NCBI RefSeq assembly: GCF_000001735.4
Contig: NC_003070.9
Coordinates: 23,421,971-23,485,970, forward strand
DNA from: Arabidopsis thaliana
Lineage: Eukaryota; Streptophyta; Magnoliopsida; Brassicales; Brassicaceae
Length of the DNA stretch: 64,000 nucleotides
Direction of reading: 5' to 3'
The notes under the pieces: model-generated
What the model saw: only the letters and a program-made list of their open reading frames with translations
What the model was told of the DNA's origin: nothing
Databases searched by the model: none
Made by a program: the position numbers and the translations under genes
In this document: in pieces, positions 25,385-37,732 of the stretch
Layout of the letters: every line of letters begins with the position of its first letter
Numbering within the stretch: the first letter of the stretch is position 1

Positions 25385-27046
25385 ACTTGAAGGTACTATT
25401 TATCATGTATTCATGAATTTTTCCACTCCTTAGCCCAAAGAATTTCTTAGACTGATTGCTTGCTTTGCAAGAAACCTATATGGGAAATAATAGTTTTGTT
25501 TTTGGAACGTTAATTAGGTCTGTTGTTTAGTAGAACTATACAAGTATTCAACTTAAATTTCGTCAAAAGTGTGAAAGATCCCACAAGAAATGTGAAGAGA
25601 CGAAAGATTTAATTAGTTAGCTTTGTTTATTGCGGACAGAGTGTTGTTTTCAATTCTAACATCTCTGTTTTGTTTCATGGGTTTTTCTTTTCCGTTACTT
25701 TTGGGTTAAATGATTGTTTTTAGATTCATTTATGTAACTAATGATGTTCTCTTACTTTTTTTTTTGCAGATTGATTTTAAGGTATGGTTTTTGCTGATGT
25801 TTGGTTCAAGCACAAGAGCTACTTTAGTATAGTTAACTTTATATCAGTGACTTTTATGTTGACAATTCAATTACGCCATGAGTCAATTTACTTTTTCCTA
25901 CTCTCTTGTGTTTGTTTATCTTTTCCTTACGTGATCAATTTTTAGAAATTAGTACTGTTTAGGTTCCCAAATTACTGTACAGTAATCATATTCAGAAAGA
26001 AGGTTGTTTGTCCAAAAGAACTAGAGTAAAACGTAGTATATCATTGTTATAAAGAAGATGTAAAAAAGTTTTAACAAAAAAAAGCCTAATCGGTGGAACA
26101 AGAAAAGTGATCAAATTAAGATTTGTAGCTAGATTTAAATGACTTCAATGTAAACTTTAACTAGAGTCAAGAAAAGAAAAATATATTGAAAAACTATTCA
26201 ATTTAGATTATTTTTTTGTTGCCTTTTAGCATATGTACATATACACATAATTTATTTCTCAGAATATAATATTTATTAATTTCAATTGCCAATTTTTCAT
26301 CCATTTATTCTTACTATAATTAATCAATCTAAATTTATGAATATTAAGAATTGTAACAATTTAAAAAAAAAAATTGACCAAATTTGTAAAGTTTTATGTT
26401 TTAACATTTACTATTTTTCATTGCAATATATGAAAATATATGTAACGGCCTATCTAAGAGATCCTGTCATTAAGATTTGATTTGGTGGTATATCAAAATC
26501 ATTGTGCTTTTCCTTATGAATAATCTATAAAAAGTATAAAATCATAGGATTGATTTTTGTTCATTAGTATTTTTTTTTCTATGTTTTTATTCAATACTAG
26601 TATTCATCATTCATAAAAAAAAAACATAAAACAGTGCTAGAAGCCTAGAAGAGGAAAAAAATCTTAATAAATCAAATTTTATTAATAGATTAATTTGTAA
26701 GTCTCATTAGGAAAGATATAACATCTGTAGGACTGTAACAATATCATAATTTTTTGAAATTATCAAGTTTGACACAAAGTTTTGAAATTATTAAAATCAT
26801 CTAACTAAGTTTTCAACAAAGACCAACTATTTTTCATTACACTAATTAAGGAAAAGAAAGCTGGCACTGAGCGTTAGTTACACGCGCCCACGCGCTACAG
26901 CGATGTCCTAAATTCCCCATTATATTCATATTTGTCGTGCTCAAAACGATCGAACAAATCAGACAAAAGCCTCGCATCTCTCTCTCTTGGGATCTGAATC
27001 TTCAAATTGAAAACAAAAAGATCACAAGAGAAAAAAACAAAAAAAA
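25385..27046. other. Intergenic region between SPT6 and C2-domain gene
   Basis: 1.66 kb. The first ~400 bases are SPT6 3' untranslated sequence; a possible 3' UTR intron ends at tttgcag near 25770. The middle is AT-rich. The C2 gene promoter with its CGCG motifs is at 26880-26960 and its leader at 26960-27046. No gene seen. Confidence 0.45.
26881..26896. promoter_or_regulatory. Paired ACGCGC boxes upstream of the C2 gene
   Basis: Two ACGCGC words lie 8 bases apart in a GC-rich patch about 150-165 bases before the ATG, inside otherwise AT-rich DNA. This matches the CGCG-box core (VCGCGB) bound by calmodulin-binding CAMTA factors. A calcium link to a C2-domain gene would make sense, but this is inference from the motif only. 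Confidence 0.35.
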
Positions 27047-28274
27047 ATGCCTCATGGAACTCTTGAAGTTGTTCTTGTCAGCGCCAAAGGTCTCGAGGAC
27101 GCAGATTTTCTGAGTAAGCTTTCGATCATTTTTCCCCCTAATAATCTAACTTTTTTCAGAAATCCTTAGAACCCATTTGAGTTTCGTTGATGGGTATTGT
27201 CCAAAATGTGTTGAAAATCTGCGAATGTATATATGTACGTGTTTAAATGTTTTGACTTTTCGGATCAAAGATTTACAATCTGTGAATGTTGTTGACTAGA
27301 ACGATCTGAGAATTCTGTGTGTGTAACATATGAGAATTCATCTTATGAATCGGATTTTGATTCACAACTGATATTAGTATAGATCTTAAAATATTTTTTA
27401 ATCGGTTTTATGGAAGTTTGATCATAGATTCACATTCGTTTTATAATGATATAGTCTAATTGATGGTTATGGACGCTTGTTTCTGGATTTGTTTCTTGAT
27501 TAACAATCAAAAGATAGACGCTTGTTTTATTCTAACATTAGCCTTGTGAATATGTAAAATCGACTTGCATATTCGTTGATTTATTTCGCGGTTTATATAT
27601 AATATAGATAACATGGATCCTTATGTGCAACTCACTTGTCGGACTCAAGATCAGAAGAGCAACGTTGCAGAAGGTTAGTTTTCAATCCAAGATCAATGGC
27701 TTTTATTTTGGTTCTTTTGTTTGTGCAAGAAAAAGATCGGTCTTTGTGCTTTCAAGAGAGTTGAGAAGAGTGAATTCTTGCAGGAATGGGGACAACTCCG
27801 GAATGGAATGAGACATTTATCTTCACTGTCTCTGAAGGAACTACAGAGTTAAAAGCGAAAATCTTCGACAAAGATGTCGGTACAGAGGATGATGCGGTTG
27901 GTGAAGCAACGTAAGTTCCTCAAACAACATCGTTTTAGATTCCCAATTGATACCTTTAGAACCTAATTGAGGAGTTATGTTATGAAACAATGCAGTATTC
28001 CGTTGGAGCCGGTTTTCGTGGAAGGAAGTATTCCACCAACTGCATACAATGTGGTGAAAGATGAAGAGTACAAAGGAGAGATTTGGGTGGCTCTCTCCTT
28101 CAAGCCCTCGGTATAAAACATCTTGCATTGTTCTTGATTTTTGGTCTTACAAATGTTTAAGTAGAATCTAAAGAACAATATGTTTATTGTGGTGGTGTTT
28201 GTTAGGAAAACCGAAGCAGGGGTATGGACGAGGAGTCCTATGGGGGCTGGAAAAACTCTGAAGCATCATACTAA
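27047..28274 (+). CDS. Small C2-domain protein
   Basis: Five exons: 27047-27113, 27608-27673, 27784-27910, 27996-28110, 28206-28274; 444 bases, 147 residues. Nearly the whole protein is one C2 domain (about residues 1-125): GTLEVVLVSAKGLEDADFL, then NNMDPYVQLTC and TPEWNETFIFTV, then KIFDKDVG, each carrying the acidic residues expected in the Ca2+-binding loops (D21, D27, D80, D82 region). The tail is rich in Gly, Tyr and Ser (MDEESYGGW). Such single-C2 plant proteins bind membrane phospholipid, often in a Ca2+-dependent way. No signal peptide or membrane segment. The first Met after a poly-A leader is used. I recall the locus as At1g63220. Confidence 0.93.
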
Positions 28275-28663
28275 GAGAAGAAACCATTGTGTGTCACTGT
28301 TTGATTTGAGTCTTGGGAACAAAATGTTGAGTTTTCATTTGAAAGCGTATTTTTTGTTCAGATTGTTTTTAATGATTTCATAAACTCGTGAGATTTTTGA
28401 TTCTTCTTTTCTAGAACTTGTTTTGGTAATGTTTCTCTGTGGTTGTTTTCTGAGTTGGGCGAGAAGAAGTCTACCGGTTGGTAAAGTCAACGAATCGGTT
28501 CATCTGAACCGGGAAACGAATCTATCTAATTAAATTAAACCGGTCAATTTGCCAATCCAATTAAACCGGTCATCAAGGGCTCAGTCACTCTCGTTGGCTC
28601 CATTGTCAGTCAGAGTTAGTTAGGTTTGTAGATCGAGAAAGAACAAAATCAGGCGAAACTAAA
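28275..28663. other. Spacer between the C2 gene and the PPR gene
   Basis: 390 bases: C2 gene 3' UTR, then a segment with three aaaccggtcaa-type repeats (28530-28570), then the PPR leader. Nothing else seen. Confidence 0.45.
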
Positions 28664-30231
28664 ATGTTGGCTAGGGTTTGTAGATCTGAATCATCTTCTG
28701 TTGCTGCTTCTGCTAGATTGATCAGCACGAGATGGATTCATCTTCGCGTCGCCGAGAAAGGTACAATGAGAAAGCGACTACCTTCTTTACCAGTCCATTG
28801 CAGTGGTCGCAAAGGAGCTTTTGAAGGAGAGAATTTGAAACTGAAAAGTGGATTTCATTATATCAAAAGCTTAGATAATGCGATGAAATGTTCGATGAAA
28901 TGGTTAGATCTCGTCCCTTCTATCCGGCAATTGATTTCTGTAAACTAATTGGTGTCATCGTGAGAATGGAGCGTCCCGATGTTGCGATTTCTCTCTATCA
29001 GAAGATGGAATTGCGGGGATTCCACTTGATATCTACAGCTTCACTATTCTGATGAAATGTTTCTGCAGCTGTCATAAATTGGTTTTCAGCCCAACGTTGT
29101 TACGTTTAACACCCTAATCCACGGGTTATGTCTGGAAGGTAGGATTTCTGAGGCCGTAGCTTTCTTTGATTATATGGTTGAAACTGGATGTAGACCCGAT
29201 GTCGTTACGTTTACCACACTGATGAACGGTCTTTGTTGTGAGGGTCGAGTTCTCCAAGCGCTAGCTCTTGTTGATCGTATGGTAGAAGAAGGTCATCAAC
29301 CTTACGGAACAATTATAAATGGATTGTGTAAGATGGGTGACACTGAGTCTGCCTTGAATCTGCTTAGTAAGATGGAAGAAACCCACATCAAAGCCCATGT
29401 TGTCATCTATAATGCCATCATCGATCGCCTTTGCAAAGACGGACATCATATCCATGCTCAAAACCTTTTCACTGAAATGCATGACAAAGGAATTTTCCCC
29501 GATGTTATTACCTACAGCGGTATGATAGACTCTTTTTGTCGCTCTGGTAGATGGACTGATGCGGAGCAATTGCTGCGTGATATGATCGAAAGGCAAATCA
29601 ATCCTGATGTTGTAACTTTCAGTGCATTGATCAATGCATTAGTCAAAGAAGGAAAGGTCTCCGAGGCTGAAGAAATATACGGTGACATGCTTCGTAGAGG
29701 TATATTTCCTACCACAATCACATATAACTCAATGATCGATGGATTTTGCAAGCAGGATCGTCTAAATGATGCGAAGCGCATGTTAGATTCGATGGCTAGC
29801 AAGAGCTGCTCTCCGGATGTAGTCACTTTTAGCACCCTCATCAATGGCTATTGTAAGGCTAAAAGGGTTGACAATGGAATGGAGATTTTCTGTGAGATGC
29901 ATCGAAGAGGAATTGTTGCTAATACAGTTACTTACACTACTTTGATTCATGGGTTTTGTCAAGTGGGTGATCTCGATGCCGCTCAAGACCTTCTCAATGT
30001 GATGATCTCTAGTGGTGTGGCTCCAAATTACATCACTTTCCAGAGTATGCTGGCCAGCTTATGCAGTAAGAAGGAATTACGAAAGGCATTTGCAATATTG
30101 GAGGATCTGCAGAAGAGTGAGGTATGTCCTCGAATTGTCCAAGCCAAATTTAAGATACAGATTCCAGATTAACCCTCTCTGATTAGCTTAGTGTGTTTGC
30201 TTTGCAGGGTCATCATTTGGAGGATGAATGA
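28664..30231 (+). pseudogene. Decayed Rf-like pentatricopeptide repeat gene
   Basis: PPR proteins of this clade bind organellar RNA one base per 35-residue repeat and usually act in mitochondria. The intact stretch from 29174 has about nine repeats (for example TTLMNGLCCEGRV, SALINALVKEGKV, TTLIHGFCQVGDL), then a splice at 30121/30122 to a last exon 30208-30231 coding GHHLEDE, the usual end of this family. The 5' part starting at 28664 is in another frame: homology shifts near 28884 (after SLDNAM) and near 29020, and about 20 codons are lost near 29080 where HKL runs straight into the GFQPNVV segment. One repeat (GHQPYGTII) is short by four residues. A full-length relative would have roughly 16 or more repeats. 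A protein of about 330 residues could still be made from 29174, without a targeting peptide. Confidence 0.85.
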
Positions 30232-31914
30232 AATATTGGAAGATTCAATGCCATTTTGCTTCATGCTCGATCGATTTAGATTCTGATGTTCCACAAACAC
30301 TTGTTAATTTTTTATATGTCGTGTTAATTTATGTTATTGTTGAAATGATACATGTTATGTGATGGTCAATTTACAAAAAGAACTTGTTGGATATGCTTTC
30401 TTAATCATTTGTTAAGTTCATCTTTATACTTTGTTTTGATGTCTCTATTGAAGATTGCTTCTGTCTTTCTTTGGGGCTTCTGCTGAGTCAGGTTCGCGTC
30501 TATTTGGACACATGTAGACTGGATTGAATGGTTGCAGATTTGGACTATGTATTATAACAATACTGCATGTTACATGACTTTTGTGGACAAGAATCTGAAA
30601 CAGAGATCCCAAAGAACATGTAAGAATGCGATTGAATGAAGACGTGTGTGCTTAATGAACGGAAGATTCTGTCTTGTGTAGAGTCTTTTAATGGAGCTTA
30701 ATGAATAGTCATGAAACCTGTAATCATATGAGTGGAGCTATTAATTAGTCTGTTTTGAGTCGTAACCGACTCTGCAATCTGAAACAGAGCATAAAATGAA
30801 CTTGCTTGGCTTGTTCAATCTACTCTGTTTTCAGATCTTCTGTGTGCGTGAGAGACATATAGCATGATGAGAGAGTACATGTAAGGCGAGCCTCAGGGTT
30901 ACGGTTCTTCTCTTGTTCTTCTTATTCGTTCTTCTTGTAATCGATGAAGTGTGTAAGATACAATTTTTGAAAACCACATTAGAGGTGTGATTCTGATTAG
31001 TGATTTCCAATCTTGTAAAGTGACAGAAAGTGATGGCTTTTTGGTGAAAAATTACTGATATGAAAATCAGTGGTGGAGCAACCATGTAAAAAAGGATGTG
31101 AAGTCTGCTGGTTAATGGAAAGCTTAGAATGGAAGACATGAAGTAGCCTGCTCTATATGTCTCATACCATATTACTATTGGTCATTTTTTTCTTTCTTGA
31201 GAAGCTTTTTCTGCGTTGAGAATGATGGGGAATTTGGGATGTTAGCAAAGTCAGAAAGGCATCGAAAGTCATGTTGACTGAGGCATCAAAAGCCTGATCA
31301 ATTTGGTGGAACAAATCAGATTAAGTGGCTGCAGAATGGGGAGAATTATATGTCTTATATTTTTCAAGTACATAAGAAGCCCCAGTGAATTATTACATAG
31401 TCTGTGTGTGAATCAAAGTGATTGCAAAGTATGTGTTACCTCAATGAGTGAAGCTAAGTTTGATCCGCTCTTGTATTGGTTTTTATTTTTAATTTTATGA
31501 TCATATTGAATTTAACAGAATTAAGTTTTTTTTTTTTTTTTTTGGGGCCTGAAATCTATCTAACTATCATATAGAAAATGATGAACCATATAATAGTCGA
31601 TCACGTCTCTCTGTTTTTGCAACTAAAAAGAGGTAAATTTCATGAAAAATCTTGTGACGATTTGTGTTTCCATGTCAATCTATCTAAGATTTGATTCAAC
31701 GTGTTTCACGTATGTGTTTTATAATCTAGTAATTATTAGATCTAATTATGTTTTCATTGTTATGATGTCAAAGTTAAATATAATACATGACTAATTAATT
31801 ATAAGGTTGTAAATACGTAAAAACAACTTGAATCATATTTTTCCTACCTATTTTTTGCTTATGTTTTGCTCGTTTTTGTTCATTTTAAAATAAAATTAAT
31901 CAAATGTCACATAA
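30232..31914. other. Intergenic region after the PPR gene
   Basis: 1.7 kb. The first ~150 bases are PPR 3' UTR. 30450-31480 is less AT-rich than its surroundings but I recognise no protein or element in either strand. A T run lies at about 31528-31547; beyond it the sequence is AT-rich up to the NLR remains. Confidence 0.4.
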
Positions 31915-33135
31915 TTGCAAAATCTTGTGAGTGCAAAATTGTTGAAGAACGAGGTGAGGATTGAAAGCACAAACACTCTTCACAGCGAGAAGGTTAATCC
32001 TCTAAAGACCAACAACTTCAACATCTATGTGTTGTGGCCTATCCTCCAGAAATATCCGAAAGTGTTACATGTATAGTAACAATGATTTTTTGAAGCTTAA
32101 AGATATCAAAACCCTCAAAATTACCGTTTTGCAGTTCTTTCAAGTTCAATCATCCGTAACTAAACCCACAACTTATTATGAAGAAGGGCATGTCAGTCAC
32201 ACTTGTTGGCCGTGAATCGATTCTCGAAATGGCATGGGACCACCTCATCGATGATGGTGTCGGCATTGTTGGTTTGCACGACATGGGTGGAGTGGAAAGA
32301 ACTACTCATGTCACCCAAATCAACAACATATTATTAAGGAGCTCTATTCATTAGGATTATGTGTTATGGATTGTCGTCATGCAAGACTCAAACTTGCATA
32401 GTATTATATACGACATTGCTGCCAAATTAGGATTATTTGGATCGGTAGAGGAGTGCCGCTCTAGAGAGGAAATAAAGAAATACTCCTGATTTACAATCTT
32501 CTGAGGACAATAAGATTTGTTCTATTTCTAAATGACATTTGGACCAAAGTTGATCTAGCGGAGATCGGAGTTCATGTTCCCACCACAGAAAACTAATGCA
32601 GATAGCCTTCAACACTTGCTTTTTGGATGTTTGTGGCCGCATGAGAGTGAGACCCTATCCATGTCCAATGCTTGACACTAAACAAGGCTTTTGAGTTGTT
32701 CCGAAAGAAAGTCGGAGAATGAACTCTTCAAAGTGATGCATAGATTCTCAACCTCGCATCAAGTGTTGCTGATAGGTGTTGTGGTCTCCCTCTGACACTC
32801 ATTGTCATTAGTGAGACAATGGCTTCCAAGAAAATTGTACAAGAGTGGAAACATGCCCTTGATGTTTTAACCACCTCTAAATAGTTTTCAGGCATAGAGG
32901 ACATCATTCTTCTCGTAGTGATGTTCGGCTACGACAGTTTAAAAATGGAACACCTTAAGTCGTGTTTTAAGCACCTAGCAATATATCTATTGAGTTTCGA
33001 TTACAAGATGATAATCTATGTTGCTATTGTAGACAATTAGATATCAATAATTTCAAAAAATGATAATTTGGATGCATATGATGTTTATAAAAGCATATGT
33101 GAGATATTAAGATCCACCTCATCACTAAGCATACA
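31915..33135 (+). pseudogene. Ruin of a CC-NBS-LRR disease resistance gene (RPS5-like class)
   Basis: Reading across several frames recovers, in order, the end of the coiled-coil region (CGLSSRNIRKCYMYSN, about 32030-32080), the linker before the NB-ARC (SVTKPTTYYEEG), the P-loop region (AWDHLIDDGVGIVGLHDMGGVERTT, split here as AWDHLIDDGV / IVGLHDMGGVERTT, 32225-32306), a kinase-2 type stretch ([19 protein letters not shown], about 32515-32575), the DVCGRM segment, then CCGLPLTL, ETMASKKIVQEWKHALDVL and SFDYKM near 32770-33010. The P-loop Lys is replaced by Arg and neighbouring Gly residues by Asp and Glu. Stops and frameshifts occur throughout, and no LRR is seen. It is non-functional. The class has living members in nearby chromosome 1 clusters. 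Confidence 0.82.
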
Positions 33136-34217
33136 AAACTTTAATGTGCACATATTTTGAGCAGTGTTATATATTAACTGTTTATATAGACTTTTTGTTT
33201 TTTTTAGCCTCTATTAGTATTTAAGTTTCTAAGTTACCAAATTTCAAGGCTTTTAGAACAGATTCAAAGCTTTCAAAATTTGCATGTTTTACCTATACTG
33301 TAAAATATCTATAAATTAATATTCGATAAATTAACAACCACTATATATTAATAAATTTCTTCATCCCCACCTTGGATTATTGTAATATTTAACATAATTT
33401 GATATATGTCCCAACAATATAATAAATTAGTAATTATATAAACTTATCAATATACATATATATATATATATATTCTCTAATATTTTTTACATATTATATA
33501 TATAAATTAGTAAATATGAATTTATTATTGTTTGTTTTTCTTAAATTTTCATTAATTTGTGGTAAACTCATTTTTAAAATTTCATTAATATTTTGCAAAC
33601 ACATTTCTAATATTTTTTTACTAAACTAAAACCTTTTGTATTATTTTCTAAAATATAATTATTTTTTTCTTGTACTTGGTTCCAGGAGGATGTTGATTAT
33701 AATTCGAAAAAAATAGTTCATTTCACATTTTTTTTTGGCAATATTTTCATTGATACCCAAAAACTTGGCCCATGAAGTACAATTGGATATGAAGCCCAAA
33801 ATCTAAAGTTTAAAATAAGCCCAAAGACCAGCAAGAAAGATAAAGATTGCAACAAGAGACCCACACACCACCTGGTCGAAGAAGCTCGACATCCGATGAC
33901 TCCAACTAAGAACTCCATGAATCAACCTGCCTTTCTCCGAATCCAGTTGAGTAGCCTCCCTCCTTCAATCATCACTTCTAATATTTTTTTTGCGTCCGCA
34001 CCAGTATAGACATAATTTGTGAATGGTAAATCAAAAGCGGTCAAACAAATGGATTTATCTGCCTCAACCGCAGCAACTTGCATAAATATTAAACAAAGCT
34101 AGGAAAAAACACATAGATAAGATTCGAAACATTAAGCAGACGGAATTTGAATTTTCTAGAACTTAAATCCCAACAAATCCCAATTTCATCTTAAACTTGT
34201 CGAGTCTCAGTGTCTCT
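33136..34217. other. Intergenic region between NLR remains and MBD-like gene
   Basis: 1.1 kb. 33160-33700 is extremely AT-rich, with an (AT)n run at 33452-33472. 33728-33950 holds a retroposon-like fragment (listed). 34000-34217 is probably the MBD-like gene's 3' UTR. Confidence 0.45.
33728..33950 (-). mobile_element. Possible 3' end of a LINE-type retroposon
   Basis: Read on the minus strand, the segment has repeated GGGCTT / TGGGCC words and ends TATCAATGAAAATATTGCC followed by nine A, which resembles the 3' tails of plant LINEs. The block is much richer in GC than its flanks. I found no target site duplication and no reverse transcriptase coding sequence. It is probably a 5'-truncated copy. 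Confidence 0.42.
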
Positions 34218-36580
34218 TTAGTGTCCTGCAACTGTTGGTAGCATACTAGTACCCATGGAACTGCAACTAGGTATGTTTGAACTTGCAACTTGTACACATG
34301 GAGGATCAGGAGACTTCTTTTTCTTGAATGCAGGTTCTTCATTAAGTGAGATTTTGATGTCGGAGAAGGTAGGCAATCCGAAATCGGGTAAAGGTAGATT
34401 ACTATCAGCACTCCCAGGAGCTGCAAAGTGTTGCTCTAAGTACATGCGGATTGCCGAGTCATCCTCTACTTGAAATGATCTTGTGAGTGGCTCAAATGGG
34501 AAGTTTGGGCACGGTTTAAGCCAATCATCAGGTTTTTTGTCCATGCCTACACTCGAACTTCCCTTCTTGCCATGCGATTTGCTTGATGGTGTTTTGCCTC
34601 TCTGAAGTTTTCTGGATGGTGCTTCAATGCCTTTCTTCTTGATGTTCTTAGATGCACATCTTTCCGTATTCTTCTTCCGCTTTTTAGAGCTACTGATGTT
34701 CTTCTCTTGCGGGGTTAAACCAAGCTCAATGGTGTTGCTAAGATCTTCTACAGATGGTCTAGCATTAGAACTTTCAAAGACAAGTACAGAATGTGAAGGG
34801 GCTTCTCTGTCTGGAAAGAAGACCGAACTTCTCCAGTCGTTATCAGGTTCTTCCTGAGCTTTCAGAGGCTCTTTACTTGTATCGCCTGATTCCTGAGTCA
34901 CTTCAACAGCTTTTGATGAGCCACTTATGTGAATCACGTCACTCTCTAGGTCAATGATCTCAATGTTTCTTGTTCCTGTTTCATCGCTCTCACTTTTATT
35001 CCAATTCTTCTCTACCAAACTATCACTTGCAGGTTCACAGTCCAGGTTGATTTCAACAGTTAATGATCCAGTCAAACCGGGGATCTCCCTCGCCTTATCA
35101 TCACACTCAACCATAACACCATGCGAGGTTTTCTTTTCAAAAGACTCGACTAGGTTAGATACAACATGACCCTCTCCCAAACCATTTCCTTCTTTTGAAG
35201 TCTCAGCTTCTGGAAGTTTGTTGTCACTGTCACTACTCAGATCCTCATCTGCACAGACAAAAACTATGTGTGTCTATCACTAACAAACAAATATCTCTGT
35301 ATAATTACTCTTTGATTCCTTTTCTCCACATACCTTCAAACACACATTGTGTTTTTGCTCGAGACTCCAATTTCTGCATTCTTTCTGGCTGTGACCGTAG
35401 CTACGATAAACAAAACATAAAACTCACAGCAATACATGTTCAAGAATAAACATAAGAAAAGTAAAAACAAATTCACTTACAGGAGTAGAGGTTATGTTAG
35501 AGAAATTCTCCACATTTTCGACATATTCCCTCTCTGAAAAATCTTCTTCATCCTCCTCAATTGCATAAGTCTTGTAAACCATAAAATTGTATCTATCAGC
35601 TATACTACAACCTCTTTTCAAGATACTAAAACTTTCAAATAAAATCATGCATCTTACAATTTCATTACACCCGGTTTCGTATACTTCACCCGATGAATCT
35701 TCAGATTCCATAGAGTTCTCATCTAATACCACTGTCTCCTTTGGATTGGTGTTAAAATCATTTGATGTGTTCACATTCATCTACCACATAAAAACCATAA
35801 ACAAATCTCTCACTCTCAATAACAAACTAAGGCACAAATGGCTAGTCTGTTATACCTTGTAAGGGTTTCCACCAACATAACCAATCTCCAACTCTGCTTT
35901 CCTTTCATCCGGAAGCCACGACGGCCTTTCACTTGCGGTCTCTTTATCTTGTAAGGCTTTTAACTGCAACAAGAGAAAGAAACATTATATATAACAGAAC
36001 AAAGAACTTGCAAAAGTCTAGTCAAGAACATGATCATACACTTGCTTTATTCCTCTTGATTCCTGCTTCTCGTTTTTCTCGTATTTTCTCCATTTTAATG
36101 TACTCAAGAACTTGATCCTTTGTAGATAACTTTTTCCCTGTTCTCAATTGCGTGTATGTCTACAAGATGAAGTAAAACATTGGGTGCATCAACATGCATA
36201 CAAACCAACTAAATCTACAATTAGAGGTCTGAGTTTTCATAAAATTTCTCAATCACAAGTCAGCTTTCTCAAATTGGTCTTGAAATTATCACTATTTATG
36301 GTCAAATTTCTTGAATGAAGTATGGGTGTGTGCATGGTGATCAAAGTACTAAAAAACAGAAGCAAAAATTTCACATCAAAAAAGCTGAGAATCAGTGTAA
36401 ATTGGAAGATGAAAGAACAGAGAAACACAAAAAGGCTCCACATTTAGAGAGTAAAGAGTTTAAAGTAGTTACCCTAGTTTGACGACCGCGTTTTAGAACT
36501 GTAGAGTGAGCAATCCAACCGACGGGAAGCCAATCCGGCGTGGCGTCCGCCGTAATAGTTGGTGGAAGCTGACGTAACAT
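34218..36580 (-). CDS. MBD-like nuclear protein
   Basis: Seven exons on the minus strand: 36580-36473, 36159-36040, 35963-35856, 35780-35658, 35570-35481, 35400-35334, 35248-34218; 1647 bases, 548 residues. The N-terminus (about 15-65: DWLPVGWIAHSTVLKRGRQ, YTQLRTGKKLSTKDQVLEYI) has the layout of a methyl-CpG-binding domain. The middle is acidic with Ser/Asp/Glu clusters; around 400-450 it has Lys-rich stretches (KKRKKNTERC) suited to nuclear localisation. The C-terminal part contains DDWLKPCPNFPFEPL, the SAIRMYLEQHF helix and a LPLPDFGLP segment. Two splice choices are uncertain: exon 2 ends at 36040 (donor gtatga) because this keeps frame with LKALQDKE, and exon 5 begins at 35570. I have no evidence that it binds methylated DNA. 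Confidence 0.8.
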
Positions 36581-36703
36581 TTTCCGGTGAGAAAATTCGG
36601 TCTGAAAACAGAGTTTATTTTTTTTCCGGTGACCAGGTTTTGACACTCTGTGTTTCTGAGAACGACAGAAGAAGAAGTGATAACATTTCGTTGTCGTGGA
36701 GTT

Positions 36704-36717
36704 TTACGTGACACGTG
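36704..36717. promoter_or_regulatory. G-box pair upstream of MBD-like gene
   Basis: A palindromic CACGTG (36712-36717) lies next to a TACGTG (36705-36710), about 130 bases upstream of the ATG. G-boxes bind bZIP and bHLH factors and work as ABA-response elements when paired. Function here is inference. Confidence 0.35.
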
Positions 36718-37192
36718 ACATAATATCTGAAAACTTTGCATGTTAATCCCTAAATAATGCTTTTTAATGGTATTAACCCCAAAGTTTTGTTATTGGAATG
36801 TCAAGGTCATAAGCTTTAGCCATCCCATCGAGTTGGAAAGAAAGTGGCCAAAATATTGACATTGAAGTGGTTTTTTTATTGAAAATGAAGTCAAATTGAT
36901 AAGTTTTTGCCGGCTAATTAAACATTTATATTTGTTCTATGTATTTGTTTGTATTTACTTTCCCTTTTGTTAAAAATTGTATGTTTGTGTTTTTTGTTGA
37001 ATGTCTGTGTGAAACATCTTTTACATTAATAAAGCTATGATTGTTGAAGAAACACAGAAAATTAGTTGTCTTTATCTTGATTGTGATGGGGTTTATTTTT
37101 GTTTTATTTTGACTCTTTTGCACTCTTGTTTTTATATTGATGACCATCAATATATTAAATCGGTACGTAAATGGTTTTAATCAGTTTTATTT

Positions 37193-37732
37193 TATTTTGT
37201 TTTTTTGCCAAAGGGTATTATTATTTATATGAAACATATCGTACAAACCATTCATGATACAGAGAGCATATTATACAATCCAAAGACGTCTAAAGAAAGA
37301 AATTAAAAAGAACTGAATCAAGACTATAAACATCAAAAGGGAAAAGTCTGGATGCTCGATGATCAACCACCAGAGAAGAGGCCAAACCATGGTAGCAGTG
37401 TTTGAAAGTCAATCTTCTTAACTTCTCAATAAAAACAGCAAACGAAAACAAAGCTTCGTAACTGAACTTAAAACTTGCATTTTATGCCTGTGTTAAGAGA
37501 GCTTCTTGCTTACCAAAGTGTGAAGAGACCTGAACCTAGTAAAAGAAGATTGATCCTATCCTAGAAAATCTGCCAACTTGAGAACCAACAAACTGCAACA
37601 TTGAAATCTAAAAAAGACTGTAACTTGAAGCAATCTAAGAGAGATTGTTCAGCCAATAGCATTAAACCTGAAAGGCTCTAAGTGTCCTAAGCGTCTATAA
37701 ACATTTCAAAAAACAGACCTTACCCCAAAAAA
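37193..37732 (-). mobile_element. Retroposon insertion with 14 bp target duplication
   Basis: The word aatcagttttattt occurs at 37179-37192 and again at 37733-37746. Between them is a 540-base insert which, read on the minus strand, ends with CCTTTGGCAAAAAAAC and an A-rich tail right next to the left copy. A tail plus a long duplication is the mark of LINE-machinery (target-primed) integration. It has no coding sequence that I recognise, so it may be a Sadhu-type or SINE-like element, a truncated LINE, or a processed transcript. Confidence 0.72.

Noticed and set aside
29261-29844. Two minus-strand frames of about 110 residues opposite the PPR gene
   Set aside because: Antisense shadows caused by the 105-base PPR repeat period.
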